Assembly: GCA_963978545.1 (NCBI GenBank)
Contig: OZ021721.1
Coordinates: 99,993,918-100,057,917 of the forward strand
DNA length: 64,000 nucleotides
Source: Linyphia triangularis
Lineage: Eukaryota; Arthropoda; Arachnida; Araneae; Linyphiidae
Direction of reading: 5' to 3'
Below are positions 13,663 through 25,000 of the stretch, in pieces. The notes below the pieces were generated by a model that saw only the letters and a program-made list of their open reading frames with translations, made no database searches and was not told the origin of the DNA. Both the position numbers and the translations under genes were made by a program. Every line of letters begins with the position of its first letter. Positions within the stretch are counted from its first letter, which is position 1.

Positions 13663-14213
13663 GCACTATAAGAAGTGTCAAAAAAAATAAATGTTTCTGA
13701 AAAATATATATTTAACGTATAACCAGCCATCAAGGTGAGGCGAAAAACGGTATAGTGGTTAGTGTGCTAGCTTCTAGACCACGAGGTTGCTTGTTCGAGT
13801 CACGTGTTAGGCATGGGTGTTTGTAAATGTATGTTGGCTTATCTAATGACGAATGTTTCGGCGCATTATAGCCTTCGTGTTGCTGACGGAGCCAGATATT
13901 CTGAAAACAACCAACCAAGGTGAGGTGACAAAATCACTCAAATTTGTCAATTAAAATGAGCCCGGCGAAACGTTAAAGGTTAATTCAGTATATATTTGAT
14001 TGGGGTTGTTTAACATTGGACATTTCAAAGCATAGTAAAATAACTGTTTCAAAGCATTCTAGCGATAAGATTCGCGTTACTAAGAATGACACAAATTTCA
14101 CAAAGTAAATGCACATCCTCTTGTAATTAATTCCAATTTTTAGAAGGAAAAAAAAAAAAAAAGGAAAAAAAAAAAAAAAACCTGTGGATTAATAAAAAAA
14201 AAACATTTATTCT
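13663..14213 (+). repeat. tandem segmental duplication, unit B (with SINE)
   Basis: The second copy of the preceding segment, diverged by scattered substitutions, carries a 175-bp SINE plus its TSD at 13731-13925. Both copies include an A-rich tract (about 13582-13615 and 14145-14180). Confidence 0.9.
13741..13915 (+). mobile_element. tRNA-derived SINE, main family, copy 2
   Basis: Same family as 11565-11741, with slightly altered 5' end (cgaaaaacggtatag) and B box (ttgttcgagtcacg). It is flanked by the direct repeat caaggtgagg (13731-13740 and 13916-13925). The paralogous unit at 13273-13651 has this site once, so the empty site is seen directly. Confidence 0.95.
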
Positions 14214-14569
14214 CCTGAAAGACATAGGAAATGCTCTTGCGAGCAACATATGACACACACTTAAATATTTTTAGCGTAGGTTGATTAAAAGAAATGTCAA
14301 TTTATGAAACTATATTTTTGAAGCATAATTGTATTATGTACATTATGGAACGTACCCATGCTTTTGTATTTATAAAGTAAAGATACGTTTTTTAGTTTAT
14401 ACGTAGATAATTTGAAAAATTAACTAATCCAATTTCTTGCCCAAAAGCTGTCTAAATAAAATTTAAAAAAACATCATTCATCGTTGTTGTAGTTACCCCC
14501 ATTTGTGGCCCACTTAACACATCAGTTTTGGCAAAGAAAAGAATAAAAATGATAAATCCTAAATTAGAG
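14214..14569. other. AT-rich sequence, no feature seen
   Basis: A spacer between the duplication and repeat R1. No gene or repeat boundary recognised. Confidence 0.4.
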
Positions 14570-15963
14570 GTCGGGAACATCCCACAACTTTTAATTACAC
14601 TATAATATTGGTCATTGCATTAAAATTTATGGTGTTATTTAAGGGGGTCGGGTACCGAAAATAAAAAAAAACTTTATTTATGTACATTTTTACGTCAAAA
14701 ATTTATTTTATGTATGAGATACTATTTATATATCTTTGAGAAAATGTTTTTTTAAATATTGTGTTTTGTTATTTAAAAAAAATTAAAAAAACCAAGAAAA
14801 ATCCATAATAATTGATGTTTGCGTACTTTGATATAAGTCAAGAAAAAATAAATTTTTTTTTCAAAGTGAAAGCTTTCTGTAATACAAAATTATATAAAGA
14901 AATTTTGCCTTCACAGAATTTGGATAGGTGAATTAAAAAAAATTAAAAAAATTCTCAAAGTTAAAATATTGAAATTTTTGCTTTTTTTTATGTTATCTTT
15001 TACGCTAAAAATTATATTTTAAAACAGAATTAAAAAAATAAAATTCTGTGAAGACAAAATATTTAAAACTATATAAATTAAATGCTCCAAAAATTTGAAT
15101 AGCCAATTGTTAATGGTTCTGGAGATATATCGATTTGAAAATGCAACATCTGTGAAAAACACTAGTGCTTGAAAAACGCACTTTAAGCATACGCTTCAAG
15201 GTGTTACGCCCATTAGTGATGTTTAAATCACAGGTAATTTTGTGGCGTTCTAATCACCGGAGGAATAAGATAAAAACATCATTCTCTTCAGGAATGTATG
15301 AACTATTTTTTAAAATCAGAAAAAAAAAATTGGGATTTTTGAAGAAATTTCGGTACTGGACCCCCTTAAAGTTTTCATATTTTCACTCATTTAAATAAAA
15401 ATTGCCAGTTTGGGAGATATTTTTTGACAATAATTTTTATATGGGGGAAAAAATCCATTTGATAGACAGACTTTCGTGTGCATGAAACAGAAAAAAAAAT
15501 CAATCGTTGACGGGGGATGATAAGGGGCAGAGAGCACTGTGCTAAAGGCACCCGTTTTTCATTTTTTTTTACTATTTTATAGCATTTCTACGGGAATTTC
15601 GAAAGTGGGGATGATTAGAACATCGTAAGAAGCATTAGCAAAGAGATCTTAATCAAAATCTTTAAAGCCATTTTTTAGCAATTGCTGAAAAACTTGATTT
15701 TTCATGATTTCAACCTTATGCACGTGTGCGATTTTGACGAAAACCTTAATGGTAGGTGGCCACCATAAACCCGCACAAAAAACTTGAGCATCATAGGCTA
15801 ATTTGTTCGGGAGTTAAGCTGACCACGAACACACAGACATAAATTTTTCTAGACCACTTTTTTGAAACCAGGGTGTTCCAAAACGTGGAGAAATGCCAAA
15901 AAATGGATTTTTTGACCGAATGCTATACTTTCATTACCCTATGTAAACATATGAGTAATTGAA
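14570..15963 (+). mobile_element. unclassified repeat R1, copy B, interrupted
   Basis: It opens gtcgggaacatcccacaact, continues to about 14638, is interrupted by a 723-bp TTAA-flanked element, and resumes at 15370 with agttttcatattttcactc. The 3' part matches the other copies (acgggaatttcgaaagtggg, gtgcgattttgacg, ttcgggagttaagctgacca, acaaaacgtgg-like block). It ends cattaccctatgtaaacata near 15950. No coding capacity seen. Confidence 0.75.
14643..15365. mobile_element. TTAA-flanked non-autonomous element, 723 bp
   Basis: The ends are gggggtcgggtaccga on the left and, read inward from the right, gggggtccagtaccgaaat. Both are flanked directly by TTAA (14639-14642 and 15366-15369). It lies inside repeat R1 (copy B); R1 copy A has no insertion at the corresponding point. 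The AT-rich interior contains one short frame (15165-15398), unrecognised. TTAA duplication is the hallmark of piggyBac-type transposition, but no transposase is present to confirm this. Confidence 0.8.
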
Positions 15964-16984
15964 ATGGGAGACATGGCAAAAGCGTGGTATATCTGAATGC
16001 GCGATTTAACGAAAGGTTACTGTAACATATGAACTCTGTAATGCTTATTGAGAAGAAAAAAAATATCAAACCTAGTAAAAAACGTTATTAAATTTATTTT
16101 ATCTTCAAAAAAAGTTTTCCGTCTTCAACTTTTTGGACTTAGTGTTTTTATGTTGTTGTTGTTTCTTATTCCACTTGATCTAGAACAAGTCTAGACCAAG
16201 TCCAAGAGACGCCCAAAGAAAGTCTCGAACCAGCGCAGGGTTTTTAAAGAGATCGCTCTTCTCCAGTGTTTTTATAGTGATATATTATCAAAGCCTTGTT
16301 TTAATAACTTATTTTTAACCCACAATCGCTACTATTGTACTTATTGATACATGAAGGAATTAAAAATGGACATTAATAACTTTTTTTTGTATACTGTTAA
16401 ATTAAATGATACTTTATGCTAAATTTTAAATCATTATGACACGCAGGAGGGTACATATTTCAATTGCTTCAGGCCTCAACGAAAGGAAATCTGATAAATG
16501 AGTTCATTTCTTTTATTCATTTATTTTATTTCATTTATTTATAGTTTAAAAATGCAACTGAAATTCAGTAAATAATCTAAAACACTTTTTCAAAGTGAAT
16601 AAATACTTGGATTCATTTTCAAAAGTATCGCGTAAGCGATTCATTCTTCACAACAAATGCACGTGCCGGCAACGTTGTCAGACGTAGTATTTTTAATACC
16701 ATGCTATTGTTTTTCTCACATCAATATTTTGATATAGTGTCTTTCTTAATACATTTTAAAATGCCGGAAGTCTTAGTTTTTGAAATACTATTGATATTTC
16801 AGTAGGTAAAAATATTATTAAATATGCGATGTCCAAAATGCATTGGGAAAAATTGCCTACCTAACAATTTTAAATCAGAGGTCTGGTAACACTGCTTGGA
16901 GAGTTCCTCTACCCGCTAAATACCACACTATTTATCTGGCAAAATTCGAAGCTCCGTCCCTTCAATTCACCCCCGTCCACTCGA
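15964..16984. other. mostly unique AT-rich sequence
   Basis: A mixed-complexity stretch at about 16170-16265 (cttgatctagaacaagtcta and following) is unexplained. The frame at 16843-17025 overlaps the retrotransposon fragment in another frame and has no domain. Confidence 0.4.
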
Positions 16985-17459
16985 GTGAGCTTCATCACAA
17001 CTTGGAAACTATTGAAATACCATAAAAAACAATACTGGAGTGATATATGGACTAACTACAGAACGTCTATCAATATTTATAAAATTATTAAAGTAATTAA
17101 TAATAGATCCCAGGATTCAACAATAAGCAAAAATGTTCTCGGCTACCAAGGTTCGTTTATCACTGATCCAATAATCCAATCTAACCTGCTTGCTAACCAA
17201 TTTAATATCCCCAAACTAGAAGAAGTTCATTCCGTTTGATTTCTCGAAAGAAGTTCAAGCGTAGTACAATCGAAACTTCATTAGTGATGAACTTATCACC
17301 GCAATTCGAAATACTCGGAACTCCATCACAGGTCAAGATGGTATTAGTGCTAAACTTATGAAATTGCTCCATCCGACTGAAATTAAAAATTTCCTAGACA
17401 TCTTCAATTACATTTGGAATTTAGAGAAACTTCCTAGCAGTTGAAAAACTTCCAAAATC
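16985..17459 (+). pseudogene. non-LTR retrotransposon fragment (RT N-terminal region)
   Basis: The first frame (to a stop at 17237) contains KKQYWSDIWTNYRT and ANQFNIPKLEE, typical of the segment between endonuclease and reverse transcriptase in LINE polyproteins. After a frameshift and stop near 17237-17264, a second frame (from about 17265) reads ISDELITAIRNTRNSITGQD then GISAKLMKLLHP and FNYIWNLEKLPSS, matching the first RT blocks (the family usually has x-K-x-x-G-x-D-G-I and LP-x-x-W-K). The expected Trp codon is TGA at 17442. The catalytic RT motifs are absent; the sequence runs straight into a (TAAA)n microsatellite. A Jockey/CR1-like clade is plausible but not resolved. Confidence 0.7.
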
Positions 17460-17460
17460 T

Positions 17461-17623
<163 letters not shown>

Positions 17624-19413
17624 ACTTCAGGACCGGACCACTTTTTACAAACTCTGACCGGCCCGGTGATTGTACTAAACAACCCTATGGCCAGTACGCC
17701 TCCTGGATGAGATTAATATTCATTCATTTAAAATCGAATGGTTTCAAGTTTTGCTTTTAAAAATAATTGTTCTTATTTGGATATTGATTATCATTTGGTT
17801 TTACATTCGAATGCAGGGTTTATATTCCGGCGGTTCACTGAAATGCAGTTTCTGCTACTTTTCTCGTCCTCATGTGATTCGGGAATTTTATTTAGATTTT
17901 GAAGATCACACACACAAAAAGAAGCGATTTTTGGCTTTGTAAATGTTCAATGATGTTATGATTTTTTTTCCTCAGAGGAAACGATGACTCAGTTTTTACT
18001 AAATAAAAACTATAAATGTATTCTTCCTTCGAAGGCTCACTAAATTTTTTGGAACAACCGAACAATCGCTATCCAGTTTCACTACAAACTTCAGTACGTA
18101 CAACTTCGAAAACAACGATAATTCAGTCGCAGCGAAAGTAAACAAAAGATCCAATCCTTTCCAAACAGCTTCCGATACTCGACTGATCTGGCTATTCCAT
18201 TTTGCCCCTCTTTATAGTCTTGCTGCAGAAATTTCTAGCAGAAACCAGCCATCTAATCACCCAATGGAAACTCCTTGACATTTCCCGATTGATTTTAAAG
18301 TTACCGCCTTTTTTTCTAACCTGTATTATCGCTGTTAACAAATAAAATAAAATAGATCTTTATAAGAAATACGTCAATATTTACAATAAATACAGTAGAA
18401 CATTTTAGTAATTTTGTTTGGATCTGAAATAGACTATATTTACATTAACTATCACAATCTTCATTGATTGAGGATTAAAATGGTAGTAAATGATACCATG
18501 ATACTTGCATATATTCAGTCGACCATGCAGAGTTGATCTCCAGTGATAAAGGGAAAGTTTGATTCATATTTTTCCAATACTATTCCGTTAGCCGTGTACC
18601 TGATGAAAACAGCCAAATTGCAGACCAAACTAATCCAAACTATCAACCTTTAAATCATTAATAATTCCTATAACAAACTGTAAACATTTAGGCTTGTCGA
18701 TACTTCTATGCGCCATTTAAATGTGCAAACATTTAGGCTTGGCGCCAACTGGTGCCCGGTTAACGGAAGAGTAATCTTTTTCCTTCACATTTTATGATAA
18801 ACCGATGTTTCGGTGCGTTGTTAAAGATAATGGGATTATCATTAAATGCTTTTGGGCAAACCTGATAAGAGGGAGAATCTGTAGTGGCGTTGGGGAATTG
18901 GCGAGAAGGGAGCAGAGTTCTCTAGTATCTACTAATGAGTAAAATATATTAACATATGATTTGTAGCATCAGAAAAATCTATCAAAACCATCCTATAATT
19001 AAAAAAATTCTTATTTGTAATGTAAGAAAAAGTTAATGCAATTACTTTATAATAAAAAAATTAATTTATGTTTGAAAATGCAATTTATCAACTATTACAT
19101 GTCATAAATTAGCACAATTTAAAAACTCGGCATTGTTCTTACGTAGGCTTATCTAGATAGAACCGTCAACTTATAGGCGGGTAATAAATTTTTAAAAAGT
19201 CAGAATCCCAAATTACTCTCCGAAAATACAGTTACTACAAGCGACCTAAAAATAGTCGAAAGTTTTTCTTTCACCTCCAATATTGCCTTGAGAACAAACA
19301 AACTGAAATTGTCCCTAAGATGTTTTGCAGAAACTTTTAGCCGCATACATATCCAAACTTTGATATTTTTTTTGTCTCAAAATCATGTTTGTGTCAGTAC
19401 GAAAATTGTTACT
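17624..19413. other. mostly unique sequence
   Basis: A GC-richer patch at about 18040-18300 and a short direct repeat (aaacatttaggcttg at about 18683 and 18727) are the only structure seen. A frame at 17751-17942 is unrecognised. No gene called. Confidence 0.4.
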
Positions 19414-19421
19414 CTGTAGGG

Positions 19422-20266
19422 CAGCGTTCGCCACTAACTTTTTGAGGCGGGCCGTAGGATTTATGTTGGAGCTTTTCGCGGGCCGGATACACCGTAATAT
19501 GTTTTTTTTTTCTTTTATCCTAAAAAAATTTTAATTGATGTTTTATTCTTTTTCAAATAATTAAAAAAAATAATAGTTTTCATTATTAGTAAACAATGTC
19601 TGAAAAAGAAACGAATCTATTGTTTTAACGTGACAATTCGACTTGATCTAACTTTTAATAAAAGCATTTTAACTGTACTTCCAGATTAGCCTGTTTTAGT
19701 CTATATCAATTATGAGACGATTGAGGTCGAATTAGTTCAGTTTAATTTATGATAGAGGCGATGTCTTTCTGAGTATTTGTCGAATTCAATCTTAATATAT
19801 TGTCCAAATGAGATTAAGTTAAACTATTCCTGTATGTATTCTTGATGCAAACTACCTTGCTAAATGCTTCTTCATAGTTTCGTCGGACACTTAATGGAGA
19901 ACTCTGCTTTACATAATTAACACATTATTTCGGATAAATTAACATTATGTTAAAAAAAAGTCCATATCGTGAAATTTGATTTTTTTCTTCTTTTTTTAAT
20001 CTTCTATGGTGCCTGCTTGCAGCAGAAAAATCTATCGCGGGCCGCGTACACTGTTAAAAAAAATTGTTCACCATGCACCAAAATTTGGTTCCCATTTAGC
20101 TGCCACCAACATTTGGTGCTTAGTTTCGCGATTTAATGGTGCTTACGGTCCGAGGTTGCACCATTAAATCGTGAAACTAAGCACCAAATGTTGGTGGCAG
20201 CTAAATGGGAACCAATTTTTGGTGCAAGGTGGAACAAAATTTTTAACAGTGTAGTAGCTAACGCTG
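19422..20266. mobile_element. non-autonomous hAT element with 8-bp TSD
   Basis: The left end cagcgttcgccactaactt then tttgaggcgggccg is typical of hAT termini; the right end reads inward cagcgttagctac then, after a nested MITE, gcggcccgcg. A perfect 8-bp direct repeat ctgtaggg flanks it (19414-19421 and 20267-20274), the hAT hallmark. Length is 845 bp, or about 640 bp without the nested MITE. There is no transposase frame. Confidence 0.93.
20049..20251. mobile_element. palindromic MITE family P, copy 1, 203 bp
   Basis: A nearly perfect palindrome: the left half (cactgttaaa… caccaaaatttggttcccat… gcttagtttcgcgatttaat) is the reverse complement of the right half about a short centre (cggtccgagg). 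TA flanks both ends (20047-20048, 20252-20253), as for Tc1/mariner-type insertion. A copy of identical length is at 62384-62586. It lies inside the hAT element 13 bp from its right end. The RNA would fold into a ~95-bp hairpin. Confidence 0.95.
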
Positions 20267-20733
20267 CTGTAGGGGATCACCGTCATATTCCATAATTATT
20301 GCTACTTTAACGTTGACTCTAGAAATATTTATACAGCAAAAAAGTTATTGAACTTTAAACAATAAAAAATATGATCTTTGTCATATTTCGTTAATGTTTT
20401 AGTAAACAATTATAACAACAACTAGGGAATTTATCCAAAAAAGTCATCGTAAAAGTAATATAAAACATTTGATTTATCACTACAAAAAGTTTCAATTCCG
20501 TTTCTTTTATAGTTCATAAGAAAAGGTGCGTTTAAAATCAATAAATTAGTGTTGTAGCCGCCTATGGGAGCTCTGGAAGATTCCGGGTTACTTTAACCCA
20601 TTCTTTGAAAGTTATACTTTTGATGAATTAACAAACTGGTGTTAAACGTTTGCAATCCAAGATTAAAAATACTTGGCATAATCAGAGAGAACGTCAAAAC
20701 GTAATTATACGGTTGATGTATTAGATTCATAAT

Positions 20734-21409
20734 CAGTGGTAGAAGTATAAGAAAAAAAGTGGGGGAATGCCCAAAAGTTGGTGGTAAAAGCCCCCCTCCC
20801 TGTTTTTGTTACCTTTTTATAACAGTATGATATATATATGCCATTTTTTTTTTTTTTTTTTTACGTATGAAAACTATAAATCACTTTTTCTCAGTATCAC
20901 TACATTTTGCTTTTCCCTACATGCTTGATAAAAATTTTAAAAAGAAAAATCTATGTTTATCTAATTTTACTACTATTTAATATTCCATGGTCAGAATTGT
21001 TTCATACTTCAAGAAATTAAAAAAAAAATTTAGTGATAAAAGCTGAAAAAGTAGTAGGAAATTAAAAAAAACTCAAACTTTTAAAAAAAGTTATACAATT
21101 TTGTACGTAGTGTATGACTCGGAAGACAGTGATAGGATGATTTTTTTCAACAATTTTGTCATTTATTATTTATACAAGTATTGTATCATTCATTCAAAAA
21201 CTAAAAGTAAAAAAAATGCGAAAGGATATTTTCCCATCTTTTGCTAGAAAAGGTAATTTTAATTTTCTTTAGTAGTTTTTAGGTAGAATGATTGTTTTTA
21301 GAAGTGGGGGGATGGATTTCAATGGTTTTTGAAGTGAGGGGACGCATGGGTATTTTCTTGAAAAGTGGGGGGACGCGTCACTCCGCGTCTACCCTCACTT
21401 CTAGCACTG
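20734..21409. mobile_element. second non-autonomous hAT element, 676 bp
   Basis: The left end cagtggtagaagtataag and the right end (inward) cagtgctagaagtgaggg form imperfect terminal inverted repeats. A perfect 8-bp direct repeat ttcataat flanks it (20726-20733 and 21410-21417). Subterminal G runs (agtggggggacgcgtc near 21365) occur. The interior is AT-rich with no transposase. Confidence 0.92.
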
Positions 21410-21417
21410 TTCATAAT

Positions 21418-21927
21418 AGACCATGTCGATGAGCCATTGAATAAACATTAGATTGTTTTAATGAATTAGGAGCTGTGAAGAGTCGAAGTCTACATCTCAA
21501 GTCTACAGGATGTACGTAAACCAATAGAATATTTGCTTTATTACTCGAGTCAATGTCATATTGGTCGTTTAGTTGGAATAACCTTGTTAAACAATAGTTA
21601 CAAAGTAATTATGTATCTTAAGTTGAACTGATATTAATCGAGTAATAATGATATCTTATTTAATTATTTGAAACTATCATAAGACTCGTAACACACATAT
21701 TACATTAGTAGTTATCTCATTAAAATCTAATAAAATTTTTAGGCTTTCTAAGTATAAAAGTTGTACTTAAATATGCATGTTTTCTTAGTACGCTTTTGCT
21801 TATTTGATAATTCGAAACCATAAAAATGTTCACTACTTAAAAATTTTAAAATTGCATAGTACTTAAAAAATATTTAATCCAATAACAATTTTGATTAAAG
21901 CAAAACCGTATTAATTTCCTAAAAATA
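21418..21927. other. unique AT-rich sequence
   Basis: No gene or bounded repeat recognised between the second hAT and the palindromic MITE. Confidence 0.4.
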
Positions 21928-22206
21928 CAGGTTTATTATAATTAAAGTTCAACTTATAAAAAGTGAATTTCTGGTCAGCATGACCAGGTATTTGACCTGA
22001 CTATGCGTGAAGAAAGAAGAAATGGTATAGCGTAAGAAAAAAAAAGAAAGAAAAAAAAACTATTTCGAAGAACTTTTTTCCCTTATGCATTACCGTTTCC
22101 CCTTTCTTCGAGTATTTTCATGTCAAATTTCAAGTGATCCTGATCAGTGGAACTTTTATTACTGCATCTTTAAAGTTAAAAGTCGAACTTAATTATAATC
22201 CTCCTG
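21928..22206. mobile_element. palindromic MITE family Q, copy 1, 279 bp
   Basis: Ends caggtttattataattaaag and (inward from the right) caggaggattataattaag, flanked by TA (21926-21927 and 22207-22208). Internal blocks (ctggtcagcatgaccag, aatggtatag, cccctttcttcg) are shared with 41736-42006 and 48723-49156. It is diverged and contains A-rich expansions. Tc1/mariner-type is inferred from the TA flanks and TIR start. Confidence 0.8.
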
Positions 22207-22357
22207 TATTATATATATGTTTTTAAGGTATCCGACTACGTTCGGAGCAATTTTTTTTTAAAAACTTATTAATGAAAATCCTCCTGTATTATATATATTT
22301 TACGTTTTTAAGGACTACGTTCGGAGCAATTTTTTTTAAAAAACTTATTAATGAAAA
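22197..22357 (+). repeat. 80-bp tandem duplication across an element junction
   Basis: The ~80-bp segment from aatcctcctgtattatatat through actacgttcggagcaattt to aaacttattaatgaaa occurs twice in tandem (22197-22276, 22277-22357). It spans the end of MITE Q and the start of the TTAA element, so it arose after both were in place. Confidence 0.9.
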
Positions 22358-23064
22358 TTTTTATTGCATTAAAATGTTCATTATAGGGTAAAAACATGAA
22401 ATTTACAAAAGTATTAACTTTTCAAATTTTATTTTTCTACAAAAAAAAAGAAAGAAAAAAAAAAAAAGGGGGGGGGGGAAAGCTTTTTGGTCGTAATTGA
22501 CCAATATTTCGTCAAAACGGCTAATGTTGTAAAAAAAAGTTTTGAAATATATTTTGATTTACTTTTTACTACATGATTCTATGATATTTGTGAGTATAAT
22601 GATCAAAAATATAAGTTATATTTTCAAATATAAAAAATATATAGGCTGTTGTATAAGATTACACATAAATTTCAATATTTTCGCCAATATTATTATGTAT
22701 ATATAGCAATAACTCTTCGAAAAAATTGTTACAATCAAATTCGATGGCCAATATACTCAACTTATTATAACGAACAACTGCACAAAAAATTATAACTCTA
22801 TCATAATTGCATTTTGAGGTAGAACAAAAGCCGTATTTCAGTATTAGTGAAAAATCTATTCTTTAAAAAACACGATTTTGGAATCTCTCTCCATGGATTT
22901 TTGTATTAACAACAGTTTTTGAATGACTGTAACTAAACTTCTTTTTAAAGTACAAGAAAAACACAAACCGATTTGAAAAGAGAAATTTTCAATTCATATG
23001 AAACGAAATAAAAAAAAAATTGAAATTTTCATTGATTTTGTCATTTTAAACGTAGTCGGACACC
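22227..23064. mobile_element. TTAA-flanked element, 838 bp
   Basis: The left end ggtatccgactacg and the right end (inward) ggtgtccgactacg are inverted repeats, each flanked by TTAA (22223-22226 and 23065-23068). Part of the left end is duplicated with its flank (see 22197-22357). The interior is AT-rich and without a coding frame. The ends are related in style (GG-x-G-x-C) to those at 3835, 14643 and 35962. Confidence 0.75.
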
Positions 23065-23069
23065 TTAAA

Positions 23070-23800
23070 AAACATTTTACTCATTTTTTAAGAAACATTA
23101 AATCAATTTTCATTACTCGCCATTATATTTTTCTGATGACATAGTTAAAAGCATGTAATTTATTGTATTTCAAGAATTAATCACAACTAATGAATAGACT
23201 TCATTCGCAAAGAATATGCTGCCCTCTATATAAAAAAAACTACTCAAAGTGGAACATAATTAATGACACGCATAAATATAAAGCTCTGTTCTCCTTTTCC
23301 AAGAAATAAGTTACAAGAAAAAATTTTATGTCCTTCTCCAAACATAACCTACACCCAGTAATATCCCCAATAACACTAACCTCAACCACCTCTCATTCTT
23401 CTATGACAGCTTTAGGACATACCATCCACCATAAAACAAAATAATAGGAAATATTTATTCATCTCATAGCACCTTAATCATTATCAGAGCAACACTAAAT
23501 TCCCAAGCCGAAGAGTTTTCTATACACAAGGTGAACTCCGTTATCTACTAGAGGAAAATGACATAACTCATCTCACCCATTATCGATATCGTTATCTACA
23601 GTTTGGTAACTTTAATGACTAATAGAGGAATAACTACTTTATCGGGAGCCTTAAATCTTATGGAAAAATGAGGAGGCATCATTCTGATAGCATTGAATTA
23701 TAAAGAGGTGTCACATTTTTAGATGACGAGTGGTATTGTGTCTTAAAGGCAAGGCATAAATCCAGGCCTTATCCAAGTGATTTTTTTTTATTATATGTAG
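23070..23800. other. unique sequence
   Basis: A C-rich, moderately complex stretch at about 23330-23700 without a long open frame. No repeat or gene recognised. Confidence 0.4.
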
Positions 23801-23869
23801 GGTGTTAAGTAACGGAAACATCTGTTTCTAATCTTTTATGTGTTTTTAGATTTACTTCTTTCAAAAGCT

Positions 23870-25000
23870 TTAAAATGAGCTGAAATATTAACGTTGAGAA
23901 AATTAAGTTTTAAACATTTCGGAGTAATGTATGCGAAGTTTACTTCAATGCATCACTGCATTACATAGTTCAGTACTATTTCCATCATTTAATAAGTTGT
24001 ATTTTTTTTTACTGTATGTAGACTATATTATTGAAATATATTCATTTAATATTCGTTAATTTTTAGATTAATTTTTTAATAGCGTTTAATCCTAGCGAAA
24101 ATACTAATGTTGAGAAAATGCAATTTTAAACTTTTCGGAGCAATGTGTGTCACGAAGTTTACTCCAATGCAGATAGCAAAGAACAATTTCCGAACTCGAA
24201 CAAGTTATATTTCCATTATTACATGTAAGTAATTAAATTATTAAAATAGATTATTTTAATCTTTGTTAATATTTAGATTAATTTCTTTTAAAACATTAAA
24301 TACTGGTGGAAAACTAATGTAGAGGAAAATTATTTTTAAACAGCTCGGAGTGATATGTTTACTTCGTTTAATTAATACATCAGATAACATAGAACAGTTT
24401 CCAGCCTTTACCAATTTGATTTTTTTTACTATATAACTACCCCATTAGCACAAATCAGCTGGCCAATATTAGCCCGACACTGGCTAATCCCGATGTGGGC
24501 CGTTGTAGACTGACCGTTGCTACGGATTTTGGCCAATCTCACCCAGTGTTGGGTAAAATATTCTGGAAATTGTGAAATGTTGTTGCAGAGTTTCAAAACT
24601 GAAGTATAGTGTTATAAGAAAGGACGGAGCTGTAAAAAATATGTTTTGTAATGGTTTTGACATAGTTATTTAAAAAAATAAACAGTGTACTTTGAAACGA
24701 TGCTCGAGTTTCAGCATGTATTAGACAGTCTTTCCAGAACCCTTATTTCCGACATTGGCCTATACAGGTATGCTACCTGGGTATATGTAGGCAGTAAAAT
24801 AATTGAAATATATTAATTCAATATTCTGTAATTTTTATATTAATTTCGTTTAACAGCGCTTAATCCTAGTGAGATACTAATGTGATAAAAAGTAGTGTTA
24901 GACAGCTCGGATACTATATAGTCCTTTACCTAATCCCTATTAATAATTCTGCCACTTCCCAAAAATCCACAACTATGAAATTTCTTAGAAATATAAGTGT
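23870..25000 (+). repeat. ~215-bp tandem array, four diverged units
   Basis: The anchor gttgagaaaattaag (23892) recurs as gttgagaaaatgcaa (24109), gtagaggaaaatta (24320) and gtgataaaaagtag (24882). Spacing is 217, 211 and 562 bp; the last is about 215 bp once the ~345-bp insertion at 24436-24782 is subtracted. Shared blocks include ttcggagtaatgt, gtttacttcaatgca and agattaattt. Confidence 0.8.
24436..24782. mobile_element. dispersed repeat with CCAATG ends, copy 1
   Basis: Blocks tgttgggtaaaatattc, tgaaatgttgttgca, aaaatatgttttgt and gaacgatgctcgagtttcag recur in order at 30341-30650. Terminal regions acccc…tagcaca…ggccaatatta and (inward from the right) acccaggtagcata…ggccaatgtcgg are weakly inverted. 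It interrupts the fourth unit of the 215-bp array, with TATAT on both sides as a possible TSD. Confidence 0.7.

Noticed and set aside
13730..13918. Minus-strand proteins sharing KPTYIYKHPCLTRDS and PRGLEAS (also 26550-26747, 39192-39377, 48754-49143)
   Set aside because: They are reverse translations of the tRNA-derived SINE; the similarity is due to the repeat, not to a protein family.
20049..20251. Hairpin as a microRNA gene or terminator
   Set aside because: A near-perfect ~95-bp stem with TA flanks and a second 203-bp copy fits a MITE better than a conserved pre-miRNA; no loop or arm asymmetry typical of miRNA was seen.
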